A DNA stretch of 64,000 nt, from assembly GCA_035048815.1 (NCBI GenBank), contig JAUCBN010000020.1, forward strand, positions 8,749,501-8,813,500, read 5' to 3'. Shown piece after piece: positions 11,660-22,668 of this stretch. The stretch is from Abelmoschus esculentus (lineage: Eukaryota > Streptophyta > Magnoliopsida > Malvales > Malvaceae). How positions within the stretch are numbered: the stretch's first letter is position 1; each line of letters opens with the position of its first letter. A model generated the notes under the pieces. That model made no database searches. It saw only the letters and a list, made by a program, of their open reading frames with translations, and was not told the origin of the DNA. The translations under genes and the position numbers were made by a program.

Positions 11660-13309
11660 TGTGTAAAACAACTTAAATATAAATCTACTCTACAATGTAT
11701 GAATGCAAGAGATATTGATTTCAAGAGCTAGTCATTAGACAACACTCATATAACTAAAAGATCGAATATAAGGGGAAAGCCAATTTGTTGATAGAAGACA
11801 TCTGGCTCGAGCTTCTTAGTTGATCACCTAATTCAGCAATCATTATGGTGTGTCGACAAAAATCTGTTGATGGGTCTTCAACTTTATCAAGCAAAATCTA
11901 CACATATCGACATTTCCTGTAATTGGTTCGGAAGTTGATCACTAACTCCATTCTGCATAACCTTGGTGACTAACTCGGTCTGGCTTTCAACAAATTGTTC
12001 TTTACTTGAAACGCTGGTTCAAAAATTGCAAACTGATTTTCTACATGTCGTGTAGTACTTCTGATGTCCTCTTCAATTAGTAACTCTCGTTATTCGTGAA
12101 AGTTGAACATTGATCCTAGGCTCACAATTCCTTTTTCTTATCTGAGTCTTCATTCGTCAACTTTAACCTTGAGATGCCCCTAATTTATCCACAAAATAAC
12201 CACTTTCTGACTATCTTTGTCTTATAATTATTGCATCTCGTTTATATCTACACTTTCCCCCAAACCCGAATTGAAGCTTGAACTATTGTTGAACTCAATT
12301 TAAATTTGATTCTTTTTGCTAACTAGAATAGTGCAACGAATTTCCTATTGTTTGTGTTATAACCACTATCCTAAAAGAAACTAGGAAGCCTTATCCGAAT
12401 TAACTTTTCGTGTAATCGTTCAAGAATTCTCAAATTACCTTTAATTTCGACAGACATGCACCATGCTTGAAGTCTTCTGAAACATCCTTGTATGATTGGT
12501 ATTTGGTCTTCTCAAATACTAACTTTGATCTCGCACTAAGTCTTCTCGAATATGGTCCATCTCGGCATGTTGTCTTCCACTTTTCTATCAAACCTTTAGT
12601 TTATGACCATTGTCTATTCAACTAGCTCTCGAATCGATATCTCTAATGCATGTTATATGATGCAAAACTCACACACACACCACAAAAATGTCAGTATTGT
12701 GAATTAATAATCTAAACAAAAATAAATTGACATGAAAAACTTTAAATTGCGAAAAATAACCAGAGAACAATTTATGTTGCATAAAAATTAACCAGAGAGC
12801 ATATTATGTTGCAAAAAATAACCAGAGAGCAATTAATCAAAGAAATCCTAATTTGGCAGCATTTCGACAACATATCGCCTTATCTTATGGTCCCTGTCTG
12901 GCTCTATTAGGGGTAAGTTTCTACTATACATATGTGGGTTTGAGTCTAGACTATGGTTTCCCGAAATGTTGTTACCGTCTACTGCGACGATAAGACATCG
13001 ATTTGGTAGTATAGGTCCCTTACAATGGAGGTGAAGACCTCATGACGCGAAGGTTAGTATACCGAAAGTAGACATAAATTCGAAACTCGGAGCTGGATAG
13101 CATCACGTCAGATTATATCTAACTTCCACTCAGGGGTAAAAGCCCGAGTCGAGAGCTTATGCATAAATGAAAGATATATCACACAATGAAAATACTAACC
13201 TCATTCGTCGGAAAATCCATTCGACAATCTATTGAAGAAAATCATATTATTTTTCAAAATGCCAAAATGCCACGTATAATTAATTATTAGGTCTGACTCA
13301 TAAAAAAAT
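11660..13309 (-). mobile_element. Probable 5' internal leader/gag relic of a reverse-strand Tat/Ogre-like element
   Basis: It lies immediately downstream (on the reverse strand) of a TGGCGACTCC-type primer-binding site, so by position it should be leader and gag. A broken reverse-strand reading of about 11880-12060 gives hydrophilic text such as RHVENQFAIFEPAFQ and VESQTELVTKVMQNGVSDQL, with a frameshift between them. No domain is recognised with confidence. Contains a 30-base tandem repeat near 12750-12835. Confidence 0.3.
12749..12835 (+). repeat. Tandem repeat, about 30-base unit, nearly three copies
   Basis: The core AACCAGAGAGCA recurs three times, separated by TTATGTTGCA..AAAAAT linkers. 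Two copies are complete and the third partial. Confidence 0.8.
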
Positions 13310-13329
13310 GTCCCCAATGGAGTCGCCAA
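13310..13329 (-). other. Primer-binding site, TGGCGACTCC type
   Basis: On the reverse strand this reads TTGGCGACTCCATTGGGGAC, two bases after the LTR end GGTCGTGACA. Plant Tat/Ogre gypsy elements commonly use a TGGCGACTCC-type site that I associate with tRNA-Arg. It sets the element's orientation as reverse strand. Confidence 0.65.
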
Positions 13330-13331
13330 GT

Positions 13332-14595
13332 TGTCACGACCATTTTAAAATCGAGAGTATGAAAATAGCTTGACGAGTGAGTTTTGGAAAATCGAGATTT
13401 TATTGCTTTTAATTGTTAATTATGAAAACCAAAATTTTATTAAAAAACATATATTATTTGAATTAAAAAAATGACTTGGGGTTGCCACTAGCAACTTTGA
13501 TAGACCAGACACCATAAAACAAATCAGAGATTCATTTTTAAAACATTTGGGTTCAGGATTCGGTTACGTGTAAGGACGACCCTTACAAGCGCCCGAGATC
13601 GGTACCTTATTAATTACACGTGGCATTTTGGCATTTCAAATAATAATATAAATTTAATTTGTTATTATCAAATGAATATCGTTCAAATGAGGATATACTT
13701 TTGGATAAAAAAGTATATTTCTTTTAAATACGAGCTTTGAATAAGACGTCCTATAATAGGAAACCTTAACTCGTATTTAAAGAAATATAAATTCTGCCCA
13801 AAAGGTTTGAATGCATGACCTGTTATTATCTTGTCGATTTTAAGTTTTAACCTATAAGGCTCCATTAATTAAATATTTAAAACCCTATTAAATTATTAAT
13901 TTACCAAGTTTATTATGATAACATCCAAACGATTGGACACTACCATCTCGACACCGAATAAAATTAATAATACTATTGGTGCTTCTAGTTATTTACCTAA
14001 TTAATTTTATTTAATACTAACCCTAAATTAATTTTCATTTTCTATGTTTCGATGGCACGTCAAATGCGATACTAAAGTACACTCTTGGCCAACATAATGT
14101 TACGTCAAAACACTGACCACTTAGTGTATCTGAGGTATATGATTAAAATGCCATTGTTACTATAATTACCTCCCTATTTAAAATTAATTATTTAATTAAA
14201 ATAATTAACCCTAAAAATGCTCTAATTTAATTATCTAAATGTGAGTTAGGTGTCATCCTAAACAAAATATACTATATGCTTTTAAAATATGTACACAAAC
14301 AAATAAATAAATAAAAGCATAAATTAAAAGATAAAGCCTAAGATAATTTTCAATTTAAAAGCATAAAGCCCAAATTACATCCTGTAAGTGATCTAATTGA
14401 AAGAATCGGGATTTACCGAGTCTAATTGAAAGAAGCAAGGACTAAATTTTAAAGTATATGATCTTAGGGGGCAAATTAGGCTTAAGCAGTGACTAAATTG
14501 GAAGAATTCTAAGCCTAATGTTCAATTCAGGATGATCTAGTGACTAAATTAAAGAGTCTCTAAAATTAAAGGCCAAATTAGGTTCGGGTGGTGAC
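13332..14595 (-). mobile_element. 5' LTR of reverse-strand Tat/Ogre-like element (partial)
   Basis: On the plus strand it opens TGTCACGACC next to the primer-binding site. It contains the block shared with the first LTR (about 13450-13640 versus 2340-2500, inverted). The part at 14390-14590, with recurring 'GTGACTAAATT'-like phrases, is non-coding. The far boundary is placed where another LTR family begins and is approximate. Confidence 0.5.
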
Positions 14596-14599
14596 CTAA

Positions 14600-15720
14600 T
14601 TGTCAAATAAATGATCATGACCATACTCATTGATAGGAATTTTATATCAAAGCCTTTATGAAAACTGTTTGTCATCGTTCGTTATCTAGTCGTAAATGCT
14701 CTTTTAAGATTCTGTTTTAACATCCGTGCTATTGAGAATCACTTGCTAAATCTGAAAATTTTGAGGAGAACATTTCTTTTAAGGGTGGGAAGTCGTAAAA
14801 CCTCAAAAATATTTTTAATTTTAAACCTATAATTAAAAATCTTAATTTTTAGATTTCTAATTTTTGAAACCCTAGTTTTTTTAGGGTTTTTAAATTAATT
14901 CTCTTAACTCAAGAAAAAATATGGGATAAAATTGTAAAGTTATAAAAAAAAATCAAGGTGTAAGTTTTAAATTTAAAAGTTAAAAGAATTTGTCTAATAT
15001 TTTAAAAATCAGGTGGGATAAAATTGAGTTTTAATTTTTAATCATTTAGAAGAATTTTAAGATGATTAATAGAGTAAAAAAAATCATGTTTATAAAATTT
15101 TTCCAACATTTTATGCATAGATTGTATGCTTAAAAAATCACTAAAAATTTTATATAAATAATCAAAAAGTGGTACAAATATATACATCATTATAATTATA
15201 AATCTAGTTTGATTTAGAATAAACAAAAATTGATTTTATTTTTATTTTAAACTATATTTTTTTAAATAATTGAAGATTAGAGAAATATTACATTAAATAG
15301 CTCCCAATACTATCTTGGTAGTAGGTTTGAAAATTATTATAAATTATATAAATTATCACCTTATATAATTATAAAGACATTTGAGTTTATTTTTTTAAAT
15401 AAAAATTGAATGAATATTCGAGTTATTACTGTAAATTTTTAAAAGTTTAAAGTGTGAGTTTTAAGTGTAAAATTTAAAGAGATTTCTTAAAAATCCTAAA
15501 AATGACTAAATATGTAATTTAGTTATTTTTTATACTTTCCTTGTTGTATTCGACATAATTTTCTTTTATCTATTTATTTTATTTAAATAAATAAATATTA
15601 TATAATTTATTATTATATGATATACGGGTGTTGCTTGGTGAAACAACAATCAATGAGCGATATAGTTTCCTCGTTGCATTCGACATAATTTTCTTTTATC
15701 TATTTATTTTATTTAAATCC
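14600..15720 (+). mobile_element. Partial LTR element, family L copy 1 (3' internal end plus LTR start)
   Basis: 14600-14792 matches 17765-17943, ending in the purine tract AAGGGTGGGAAG (14781-14792). The following LTR start (14794 on) matches 17945 on, including the shared GAAAAAATATGGGATAAAATT. The pair therefore shares internal end, polypurine tract and LTR start in the same orientation. No coding part is recognised. An internal 40-base duplication lies at 15548-15717. Confidence 0.55.
15548..15717 (+). repeat. Direct duplication of about 40 bases
   Basis: The stretch beginning TTCGACATAATTTTC occurs near 15548 and again near 15677, about 129 bases apart and nearly identical. The intervening 88 bases differ. 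A third, diverged version lies near 18198 in copy 2 of the same LTR family. Confidence 0.8.
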
Positions 15721-16316
15721 AATTCATTTGAGTGTTTACGGATCTAGGATTGTAGCAAGCACTTCCCTGTAAAAAAAAAGATTTTTTTAAGGCTTAAAAT
15801 ACTCAAAAATAAGAAAGAAAAACAAAAAGAAACAAGGAAAGATGTTGGAATTTATGAACAGATTTGACTAAGAAAGAAGATGAATCTTCAAACTTCATCC
15901 ACTTCTGCCTTGAAGGCTCGGAAATGGCTGAATCTATGCTGGAGAAATTCTAGAAACTTAAACAACGAAGAACTCGAAAGAACCTATACAATAACGTGTG
16001 AAAACTCGAGTAGAATATGTTCAACACCAACGAACTTGGACCCTCTAGATAACAATCTAGGAATCCTAAGTATCACAATAAGTTGGACACAACAAAATTA
16101 GTCTGAAATGTCAAAAAAAGTTCTAAAAAGAACAAAAATGAGTGAAAATTCTCACAAGTTTAATTCTCATTCAAAGTGTTTAACCTTGTTCTTTACAAAA
16201 TGTGAAAACATATAAGAGAGAAGAAGGCTAAAAAAAATTGTACTTGTGATTAAAATTAAATTAAAAAAAATAAATTTAAAACTTAAATTATAACCATCTA
16301 TGGCTCCTTTGACAAC

Positions 16317-16417
16317 CATGCATTCTCAGCTACAAGTTTGAATGAAATAAATTTAAAACATAAATTTAAAACATGCATTCTCAGCTACAAGTTTGAATGA
16401 AATAAATTTAAAACATG
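16317..16417 (+). repeat. Tandem duplication, 56-base period
   Basis: CATGCATTCTCAGCTACAAG and its continuation occur at 16317-16361 and 16373-16417 essentially identically. High identity points to a recent event compared with the surrounding decay. Confidence 0.85.
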
Positions 16418-16564
16418 TGTTTATTTGTTTGAAATTTAAAAAAAAAATAATTCTTTGGGCGTTTTTCAAAAGAGGGATGTGTTTGGCCACTCTCATAAAT
16501 GCACACATATGTGCATAAAGTTGCCATGTGTGCCTCACATACATGGAACACGCCTAGGATACCA

Positions 16565-16830
16565 TCCCCATGTGTAGGATAGATTTCAGCTACTGTAGGT
16601 TACCTTCCCATGTGTAGGATAGGTTTCAGCTACTATAGGTCACTTTAGCTAGAGTTTAGCTAGTTGAGCTGAAGTGGAGCTAGCTGAAGTTGAGTTGAGC
16701 TGAAATGAGCTAGTTGAGAATGTTAGGAGCTTAATTGAGCTAGGAGCTATGCTTATGAGCTTCATCGAGCTAAGGTGAGATGTGTACACTCATTTGAGCT
16801 TCAATCGAGCTAAGTTTAAGTCCTTAAGTT
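16565..16830 (+). repeat. 46-base direct repeat followed by a GAGCTA/TAGCTGA-rich block
   Basis: CCCATGTGTAGGATAG(A/G)TTTCAGCTACT occurs twice (about 16567 and 16607). It is followed by about 15 GAGCT/AGCTA words in 200 bases. AGCT is self-complementary, so the block is rich in tiny inverted repeats. Confidence 0.65.
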
Positions 16831-17764
16831 GTTGTCCTTTATTGTTCCTATATGAAAACAAAGGTAACACTTTCACAAGCATTACAAACTCATTGAAAAC
16901 AATCAGATAAGCTAAAAACACAATACATTCTTATTTTTTAACACATAACAAGCTATAAATAACATGTTAAAACACTTATAAAGAAACCAACATTATAAAA
17001 TCAATCCAAATCACATTTAACATAATATATACATAGCAAACACACGTATATAAGTAATATAGCATTAGGACGTTACATTTGAACATGTAAAATGTTGTAA
17101 ACTCTATTTCCTAAGGCATAAGTTATATCGAATTATTCTAAAACTTTAGAACAAGTAAGAGAAAGAACTTCTCTAAATTGCTTTGTCTTAGAACGAGTGA
17201 TGGGTCCAATTGGAAGAACTTTCGGATCAGCTTCCTTTGGTGGTATAGATGTGCTCACATCATAATATATGTTTTGAAATTTAATGAAATCTTTAGTTTA
17301 TTATTATCAAAACTAAATTCAACCCTCGGATTGTAAGACTTACGCACACAAAAAAAACTTTTTATTTTTTAAGATTTCTAATGCATTTAAAAATAATTTG
17401 GGTAAATGGAAGTTTTCTAAATAATCTATTAATTCATTTTTATTTTCATGTGTATTTTAAAAATTGAGATTTTGGTGTCAATTTTGATATTTAGGTTATC
17501 ATATTTTATAGATAGTTAACTATATCACCTCGTAAAATTTTTAGACTTGATTATGTTTTATATAGATTTAGAACTAGGAAGATTAAGTACTCGTTAATTA
17601 GTAGTTACTACTCAAGACATAGAATTTCCCATAAGTTATTCTCGTTGCGATATCAAAAGGATGCTTTCAAACCACATGAATCTTTGAGATATGTTCATTT
17701 TAGTAACCTTCATGGATCTTAACTCAAATTTTGATCAAGGATACAAACTTTAGTTAATCAAATA

Positions 17765-18860
17765 AATGATCGTTACAATACTCGTTGGTATGAATTTAAA
17801 ATCAAAGCTTTTATGAAAACTCTTTTTCGTTGTCCATTACTTGATCTTAATGGTCTTTTAAGTTTATATTTGAACATTCGTACTATTGAGAATCACTTGT
17901 TAATTCTTAAAATTTTGAGGATAATATTTTTAAGGGTGGGAAGTTGTAACATCTAAAAATTATCTCTAATTTAAAAATCCTAGTTTTGAAATCTATAATT
18001 AAAAATCCTAATTTTTGGATTCCTAATTTTTAAAACTTAAGGTTTTAAAATTGATCTTATAATCTCAAGAAAAAAATATGGGATAAAATTTTATTTAAAA
18101 AAAATAAAAGTTTGAGCTTTAAGTTTAAAAGTTAAAAGGATATTTTGAAAATCTTGAGAAAACAATGACTAAATACATAATTTAGTCATTTTTATAATTT
18201 TCTTGTTGCTTTCAACATAATTTTATTTTATTTATTTAAATAAAAAATGTGATATAAATTATTATTATTATTATATATATTTTTAAGTTCGATGAACTCT
18301 TAGATAATCCAATTTATTTTTAAATTAAATTCTAATTATTATTAGAATAAGTTATTTTTTTATTAAAAATATTATTTTAATTTTATTATTGTTTTATTTA
18401 AAATTTTAATCTCTATATATTGTGTTCTATGGGAAAACTCTAAATTATTGACTTCATTGAGATCGTTTAAAGCCTACATTTTCATTCTTTAATTGTGTTC
18501 GAGCTCAAAACTATGTTATTCGGTAGATTGAGTCGCTTTGACTAAGGTATGTTTTCTTTGGGTGCTATAAATTAAAAAATTTATTTTTGTGTTCTTTTCT
18601 TATGCTATATAATTCTGTGAAATAAAGCTTTATGACTCGTATGATTTTTTTTCTATGTTGGGAATTTTATAAATTAAAAATGTTATTCAGTGGTTTTATA
18701 CCACTTGTATTGGTGACTATGTAGTGAGAGATTCTAGGTAACCTATTCCTTTTGGTGACTAAGCAGTATGGGTGCATTGCATAGGATGTGATTGTACGGA
18801 GGAAGTTCATTGGTTTTATATCACTGTGTTGGTGACTATATAGTGAGAGGTTCGAGTACA
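17765..18860 (+). mobile_element. Partial LTR element, family L copy 2
   Basis: Same order as copy 1: internal end, purine tract AAGGGTGGGAAG (17932-17943), LTR start TGTAACATC (17945). The LTR interior includes two copies of a 'GGTTTTATACCACT ... TTGGTGACTATGTAGTGAGAG' unit (about 18692-18731 and 18811-18850). Such 'GGTGACTATGTAG' phrases are common in plant gypsy LTRs. The right end is unclear. Confidence 0.5.
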
Positions 18861-19654
18861 AATTGGGTGCTTTTTAATTTTTTTTATTCCATACTTTTTT
18901 TGTCTTTTCTTTTATCTTTTTTATACTATTTTTTATGATTTTTATTTTTATATTTTCAGAGAATGTATTATATTTGTCCTACCTTAACCGTATCCGTATA
19001 TGTAATTTTAGAAATTATTATTTTTGTCCCTGTTTTTTAGAAATTATTATTTTTGTCCCTGTTTTTGTACCCGTATATGAATTCATATCAATGCAACATA
19101 GCTTCAACAACCTAATCTTTAATTTTAATCACATACTTTAATTGATTTAATTTGAATCTATGAATTTGAATCAAAAAATAAGTCTATGAACTGTAATTAT
19201 ATAATGACCCATATTTTAAAATTCGAGGGTTGATTTAATCCGAAGTGTGAATTTCACGTTTGGACCGAGATGTTTAGATCTTGATAACCTATGTGCACTT
19301 CTCACTTCCTACTTTTTCCCTATCTTTCTTCTTCATCTTAGCTTAAGGTTCAAGGCTTAAAAGTCATTTTTAGTCATAATTTTGGATTTTAGCCAGAGGG
19401 AATTATCACTAGCTTTTCAGGATATACAATTCAAGGTTAAGATCATCAAATTTAGTGGAAGAAATTGTTTAGTGGGGTTTGAAGAAGAAGAACAAGATTG
19501 AATGTTTGAGAATTTTTTTCTCATCTTTAATCTAAGGTTAGTAAACTACTAACTCTCATAGTTTCCCAAAAATCATGAAAATAATTGTTGCATATTATGG
19601 TGTTTTTATTGAGATTGACTTTGAATGCTCTTTAATGGTAAATTATAAAATTGG
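18861..19654 (+). other. No recognisable feature
   Basis: AT-rich and stop-rich. An 18-base phrase AGAAATTATTATTTTTGT is duplicated in tandem around 19009-19060. It may be LTR interior, but no boundary is visible. Confidence 0.35.
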
Positions 19655-19788
19655 TGTTGGGGTGATCAATCAATAATGAAAGACTAGGATGAGATAAATT
19701 GATAATTTAAAAATGTGAAAGCAAAAAGAAAAGATTAAAAATAAGACATAAGAGATTTATAGTGGTTTAAATTTTAAACAAGGTTTGT
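19655..19788 (-). mobile_element. Terminal fragment of a copia (Sirevirus-like) LTR
   Basis: TGTTGGGGTGATCAATCA here resembles TGTTGAGATGATCAATCA at 57359, the end of a solo copia LTR, and continues similarly for about 100 bases to ATTTATAGTG. Cut off by the next LTR fragment. Confidence 0.5.
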
Positions 19789-20045
19789 AACCCCCTCGAC
19801 TCGGTCTAGCCGCCACCCGACTCGGACGAGCTACACGGGAAATACCGAGATTAATCCGGAGACTCACCCCGATAAACAAACCTATTTTTTTCTTTTATTT
19901 TCTCTAAATTCATTAATTAGATCCTACATGTTCATGAAAGGACTGAGTTCATTTGCTGCAGAAATTAATGAGAAACGATTCCTAATTAAACCGAACAAGT
20001 TTTAGGGACTTAATTGTAATTTTCTAGAATTTTTTGATCTAAAAG
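19789..20045 (-). mobile_element. Truncated chromovirus LTR end
   Basis: It starts TGTAACCCCCTCGACTCGGTCTAG and matches the starts at 22669 and 46260 and, inverted, the end at 40739. Shared features include 'GATAAACAAACCTA' and 'GATCCTACATGTTCATG'. Only about 250 bases remain before integrase sequence begins. Confidence 0.65.
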
Positions 20046-20052
20046 TAAATTC

Positions 20053-20490
20053 TGATCCAAGTAGTACAAAGATGTATCAAGATTTTAAGAAACAATACTA
20101 TTGGATAGTTTTGAAGAAGGATGTGGTTGATTTTGTTAGTAGATGTATGGTGTACCAGCGGGTTAAAATTAAGCATCAATTTCCTTCTGAGTTATTGAAA
20201 TCTTTGGTGATATCAGAGTGGAATGGAAAAGGATTACGATAGACTTTGCAGTCGGATTGCCTTTGACACTAGTAAAAAAGGATTCAATATGGGTGATTGT
20301 GGATCGTTTGACAAAGTGTTCACATTTTCTTCTGGTGCATACTACGTTTTCATTGGATAAGTTGGCAAATCTGTATATTATTGAGGTGGTGAGGTTTCAT
20401 GGTGTGCCTAAGTCTAATTTCTACGATAGAGATCCTCATTTCACATTGAGTTTTTGGAAATCTTTGCAATCAACTTTTTGGTCTCGACTG
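20053..20490 (+). pseudogene. Chromovirus integrase fragment (element A, part 1)
   Basis: Conceptual translation with one frameshift near 20220 gives the end of the zinc-binding part (FVSRCMVYQRVK, second Cys replaced by Tyr), then WKRITIDFAVGLPLT, KKDSIWVIVDRLTKCSHF and LHGVP-like VRFHGVPKS, then DRDPHFT: the first catalytic Asp (ITIDF) and second Asp region (DRDP) of a Ty3/gypsy integrase. The reading stops at TTTTGGTCTCGACTG (20490), where a solo LTR is inserted, and resumes in the same sense at 22613. Integrase joins element DNA to the chromosome; this copy is dead. No upstream RT or RNase H remains, because element A is truncated at about 20050. Confidence 0.75.
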
Positions 20491-22612
20491 TGACACACCC
20501 TAATTTTCCCCCCAAATTAAATTTCTTAAATCCCTAATCAAACCCCTAGAAATTGGGAATTTTTTTTCTGAGTCAACCTAATTTGAAGTTCAAGGACCAA
20601 TTTGTAATTTATGAAAGTTTAAGGGTTCGGATTTAAAGTTTCATTTTGTAAGGTCCTGGTTGGGTAATTTAACCAATTTTTATTGATAACGATTTCTTCT
20701 TCTCAAAAACGATTCTGTCTGATTTGGAGATTAAATTCTCCTTTAATTGTTCGGTTATTTGTTTTTCTCCCTTTCAAATGTGTTTTGGAACCAAACCGAG
20801 AATTTCATTTTGTTTCTTCTTTCTGAATTATCCACCTTGTTCTCTATCAATCTATCATGGGTGTTTTTGGTTCATTCCATCGAGGGTGTGTTGGTAAGCT
20901 TTCGATATCTTCTTGTTTATTTCAGTTTGGTTTGTTAGTGTGTTTTTCATATTTGGTTTGAATCGAATGAGAGAGCATGTTTCAGTTTTAGTTTCAAGTC
21001 GAGTATGAAGGGTTGTTAAGTTGGTTTTTATTTAATCCGGATTTAATGGGTTTTAGTGTGGTTTTGATTCGGTTTTCGGGTTTAGGAGGGTTTTAAATCG
21101 AATTTGGTTTAGTATCGATCTAGGGGGAATGGAGAATCGAATCTGGAAGGTTGAGGAAGCCAAATTTGTCTGGGTTTTCTTTAGATTTTCCCAGAAAATC
21201 TGGGAAAATTCTGGGAAAACCCAAAATCCGACTCGTTGACTTGATCGACCTGAAATTCGACCCGTTAACCCATGTATGACCCGTGACCCGCTAACGTCAT
21301 GCTGACGTCACTTGCTAACGTCAGCGTTGACCAGTGTTGCGTCAACGTTGACCGATGCTGACGTCAGAGTTGACTTTTTCGACCTATTCCCACTTTATGT
21401 TTTTTGACGTCCTGAGTCCGATGGTGCAACCCGTTTTTCGAAATTTGAACCCGAAGTGTCATTTTTAATCCTTTTAAGTTTGAATGCTTATCTGAAAATT
21501 ATATTTATCGGGTTCTGAATCAGTTTCTGTTTGGTTCAGTTGACGTGGATTCCGACCCTGAGCATCTTCCTCCTCCTCCTCCTGGACGACCTCCTGTTCA
21601 TAAGCATTCGGAACGTGCACGTGAGTTTTCAGTTTATATCCGTTTCATTTACTTACCGGTTTAGTGGCACAGTAGTGTGTCTAATACTTATTACTCGTAG
21701 GTTCTACTCCCGCTTAGTCTAGTGGTAGAGCTGAGTCCAGTAGACGTCACTCTCGACATTGAGCTCTCTGCTTCAGGTGTGTCTCTTCCGCTAATCTACT
21801 GTTTTTCCGATGTGTGCAGATTCTGTTGTTTTGTATAAGTATGTTGTTTACACCATGTCTTTAATTCTTTGTACATGCATCATATTGTCATACTCTATTA
21901 TTTAGTTACATATCTGATCCTGTATATCATGCATGCCTCTTGTTAGTAATAAGGCACGCATTCTGATTCTATATCTGCTCATAACATTACATCTGGTTGG
22001 ATTATCTGTACGGGGAAAATTAGTGATATATTCACTTCTTTTCAGTAGCTCCACCTACGGGTCGAGATACCACTTCTGATCAGTGGCTCCACCTACGGGT
22101 CAAGTTTCCACTTCTGTTGGTGTGACGGAGTTAAAGTGGTTCAGGGGAACCTACTCTTTTGATGGTGTTCGGTGTTAGGTGCATTTCATGTATACATTAT
22201 ATCATTTGCTTTGTTCTATTATCTGATCTTGTTTATCTGCACACTAGAGACACACTACGCTTCCTAGCTTACACCCTTTCAGTTTCTGTTCCAGATTCTC
22301 AGTCCTAGACTACGTACTGTACTCGGAGGATCTTGACTCAGATTTACAGTTTCAGTTTTCGGATTATTTAATTACATTTGGATATTATTTTTCCGTATAA
22401 TGGACTTCAGAATATTTTATGTTATTAAATGTAAGGGTTGAACTCAGTTTAAATAAATGCTATGTTTTTCAGTGTTCTTTAAATTATTAAATAATTTATA
22501 ATTTACCAGAAATTTTAATATTATTTTAATAAATCCTAACTTGTAAACGAAGTTTTCGTAATGTGAACCCTAACTTCTAATCTAAGAAATTAGGTTGATT
22601 TTAGGGGTTATA
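20491..22612. mobile_element. Solo LTR B inserted in the chromovirus integrase
   Basis: 2,122 bases, beginning TGACACACCC and ending GGGGTTATA, precisely interrupting the integrase reading. Flanks GACTG (20486-20490) and GATTG (22613-22617) match 4 of 5, as expected for a decayed 5-base target duplication. It has no pol and no internal domain. The duplicated 'GTGGCTCCACCTACGGGTC' phrase (about 22047 and 22083) is typical of plant gypsy LTRs. Orientation is not decided. Confidence 0.75.
21291..21375. promoter_or_regulatory. Cluster of TGACGTCA (as-1-like) and TTGAC(C/T) (W-box) motifs in solo LTR B
   Basis: TGACGTCA occurs at 21303-21310 and 21359-21366, AACGTCA nearby at 21293 and 21317, and TTGACC/TTGACT at 21327, 21348 and 21370 (another TTGACT at 21236). 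In plants TGACG elements bind TGA bZIP factors and TTGAC boxes bind WRKY factors. Such motifs drive stress-induced transcription in some retrotransposon LTRs. Activity here is inference. Confidence 0.45.
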
Positions 22613-22668
22613 GATTGAGTTTTAGTATGTCTTATCATCCTCAGACGGATGGGAAATAAAAGAGAGTT
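22613..22668 (+). pseudogene. Chromovirus integrase fragment (element A, part 2)
   Basis: Fifty-six bases reading LSFSMSYHPQTDGK*KRV, the stretch between the second Asp and catalytic Glu of gypsy integrases (usually YHPQTDGQSERV). The Gln and Ser-Glu codons are damaged, including a TAA. It bridges solo LTRs B and C and continues in part 3 at 26871. Confidence 0.8.

Larger units (their letters stand above)
15721..17764 (+). other. Non-coding stretch with local duplications; no gene seen
   Basis: No family recognised. It holds a tandem duplication (16317-16417), a 46-base pair of repeats (about 16565-16643) and a GAGCTA-rich block (about 16640-16830). The short open frame at 15880-16101 has no recognisable domain and probably arises by chance. 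Confidence 0.45.
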
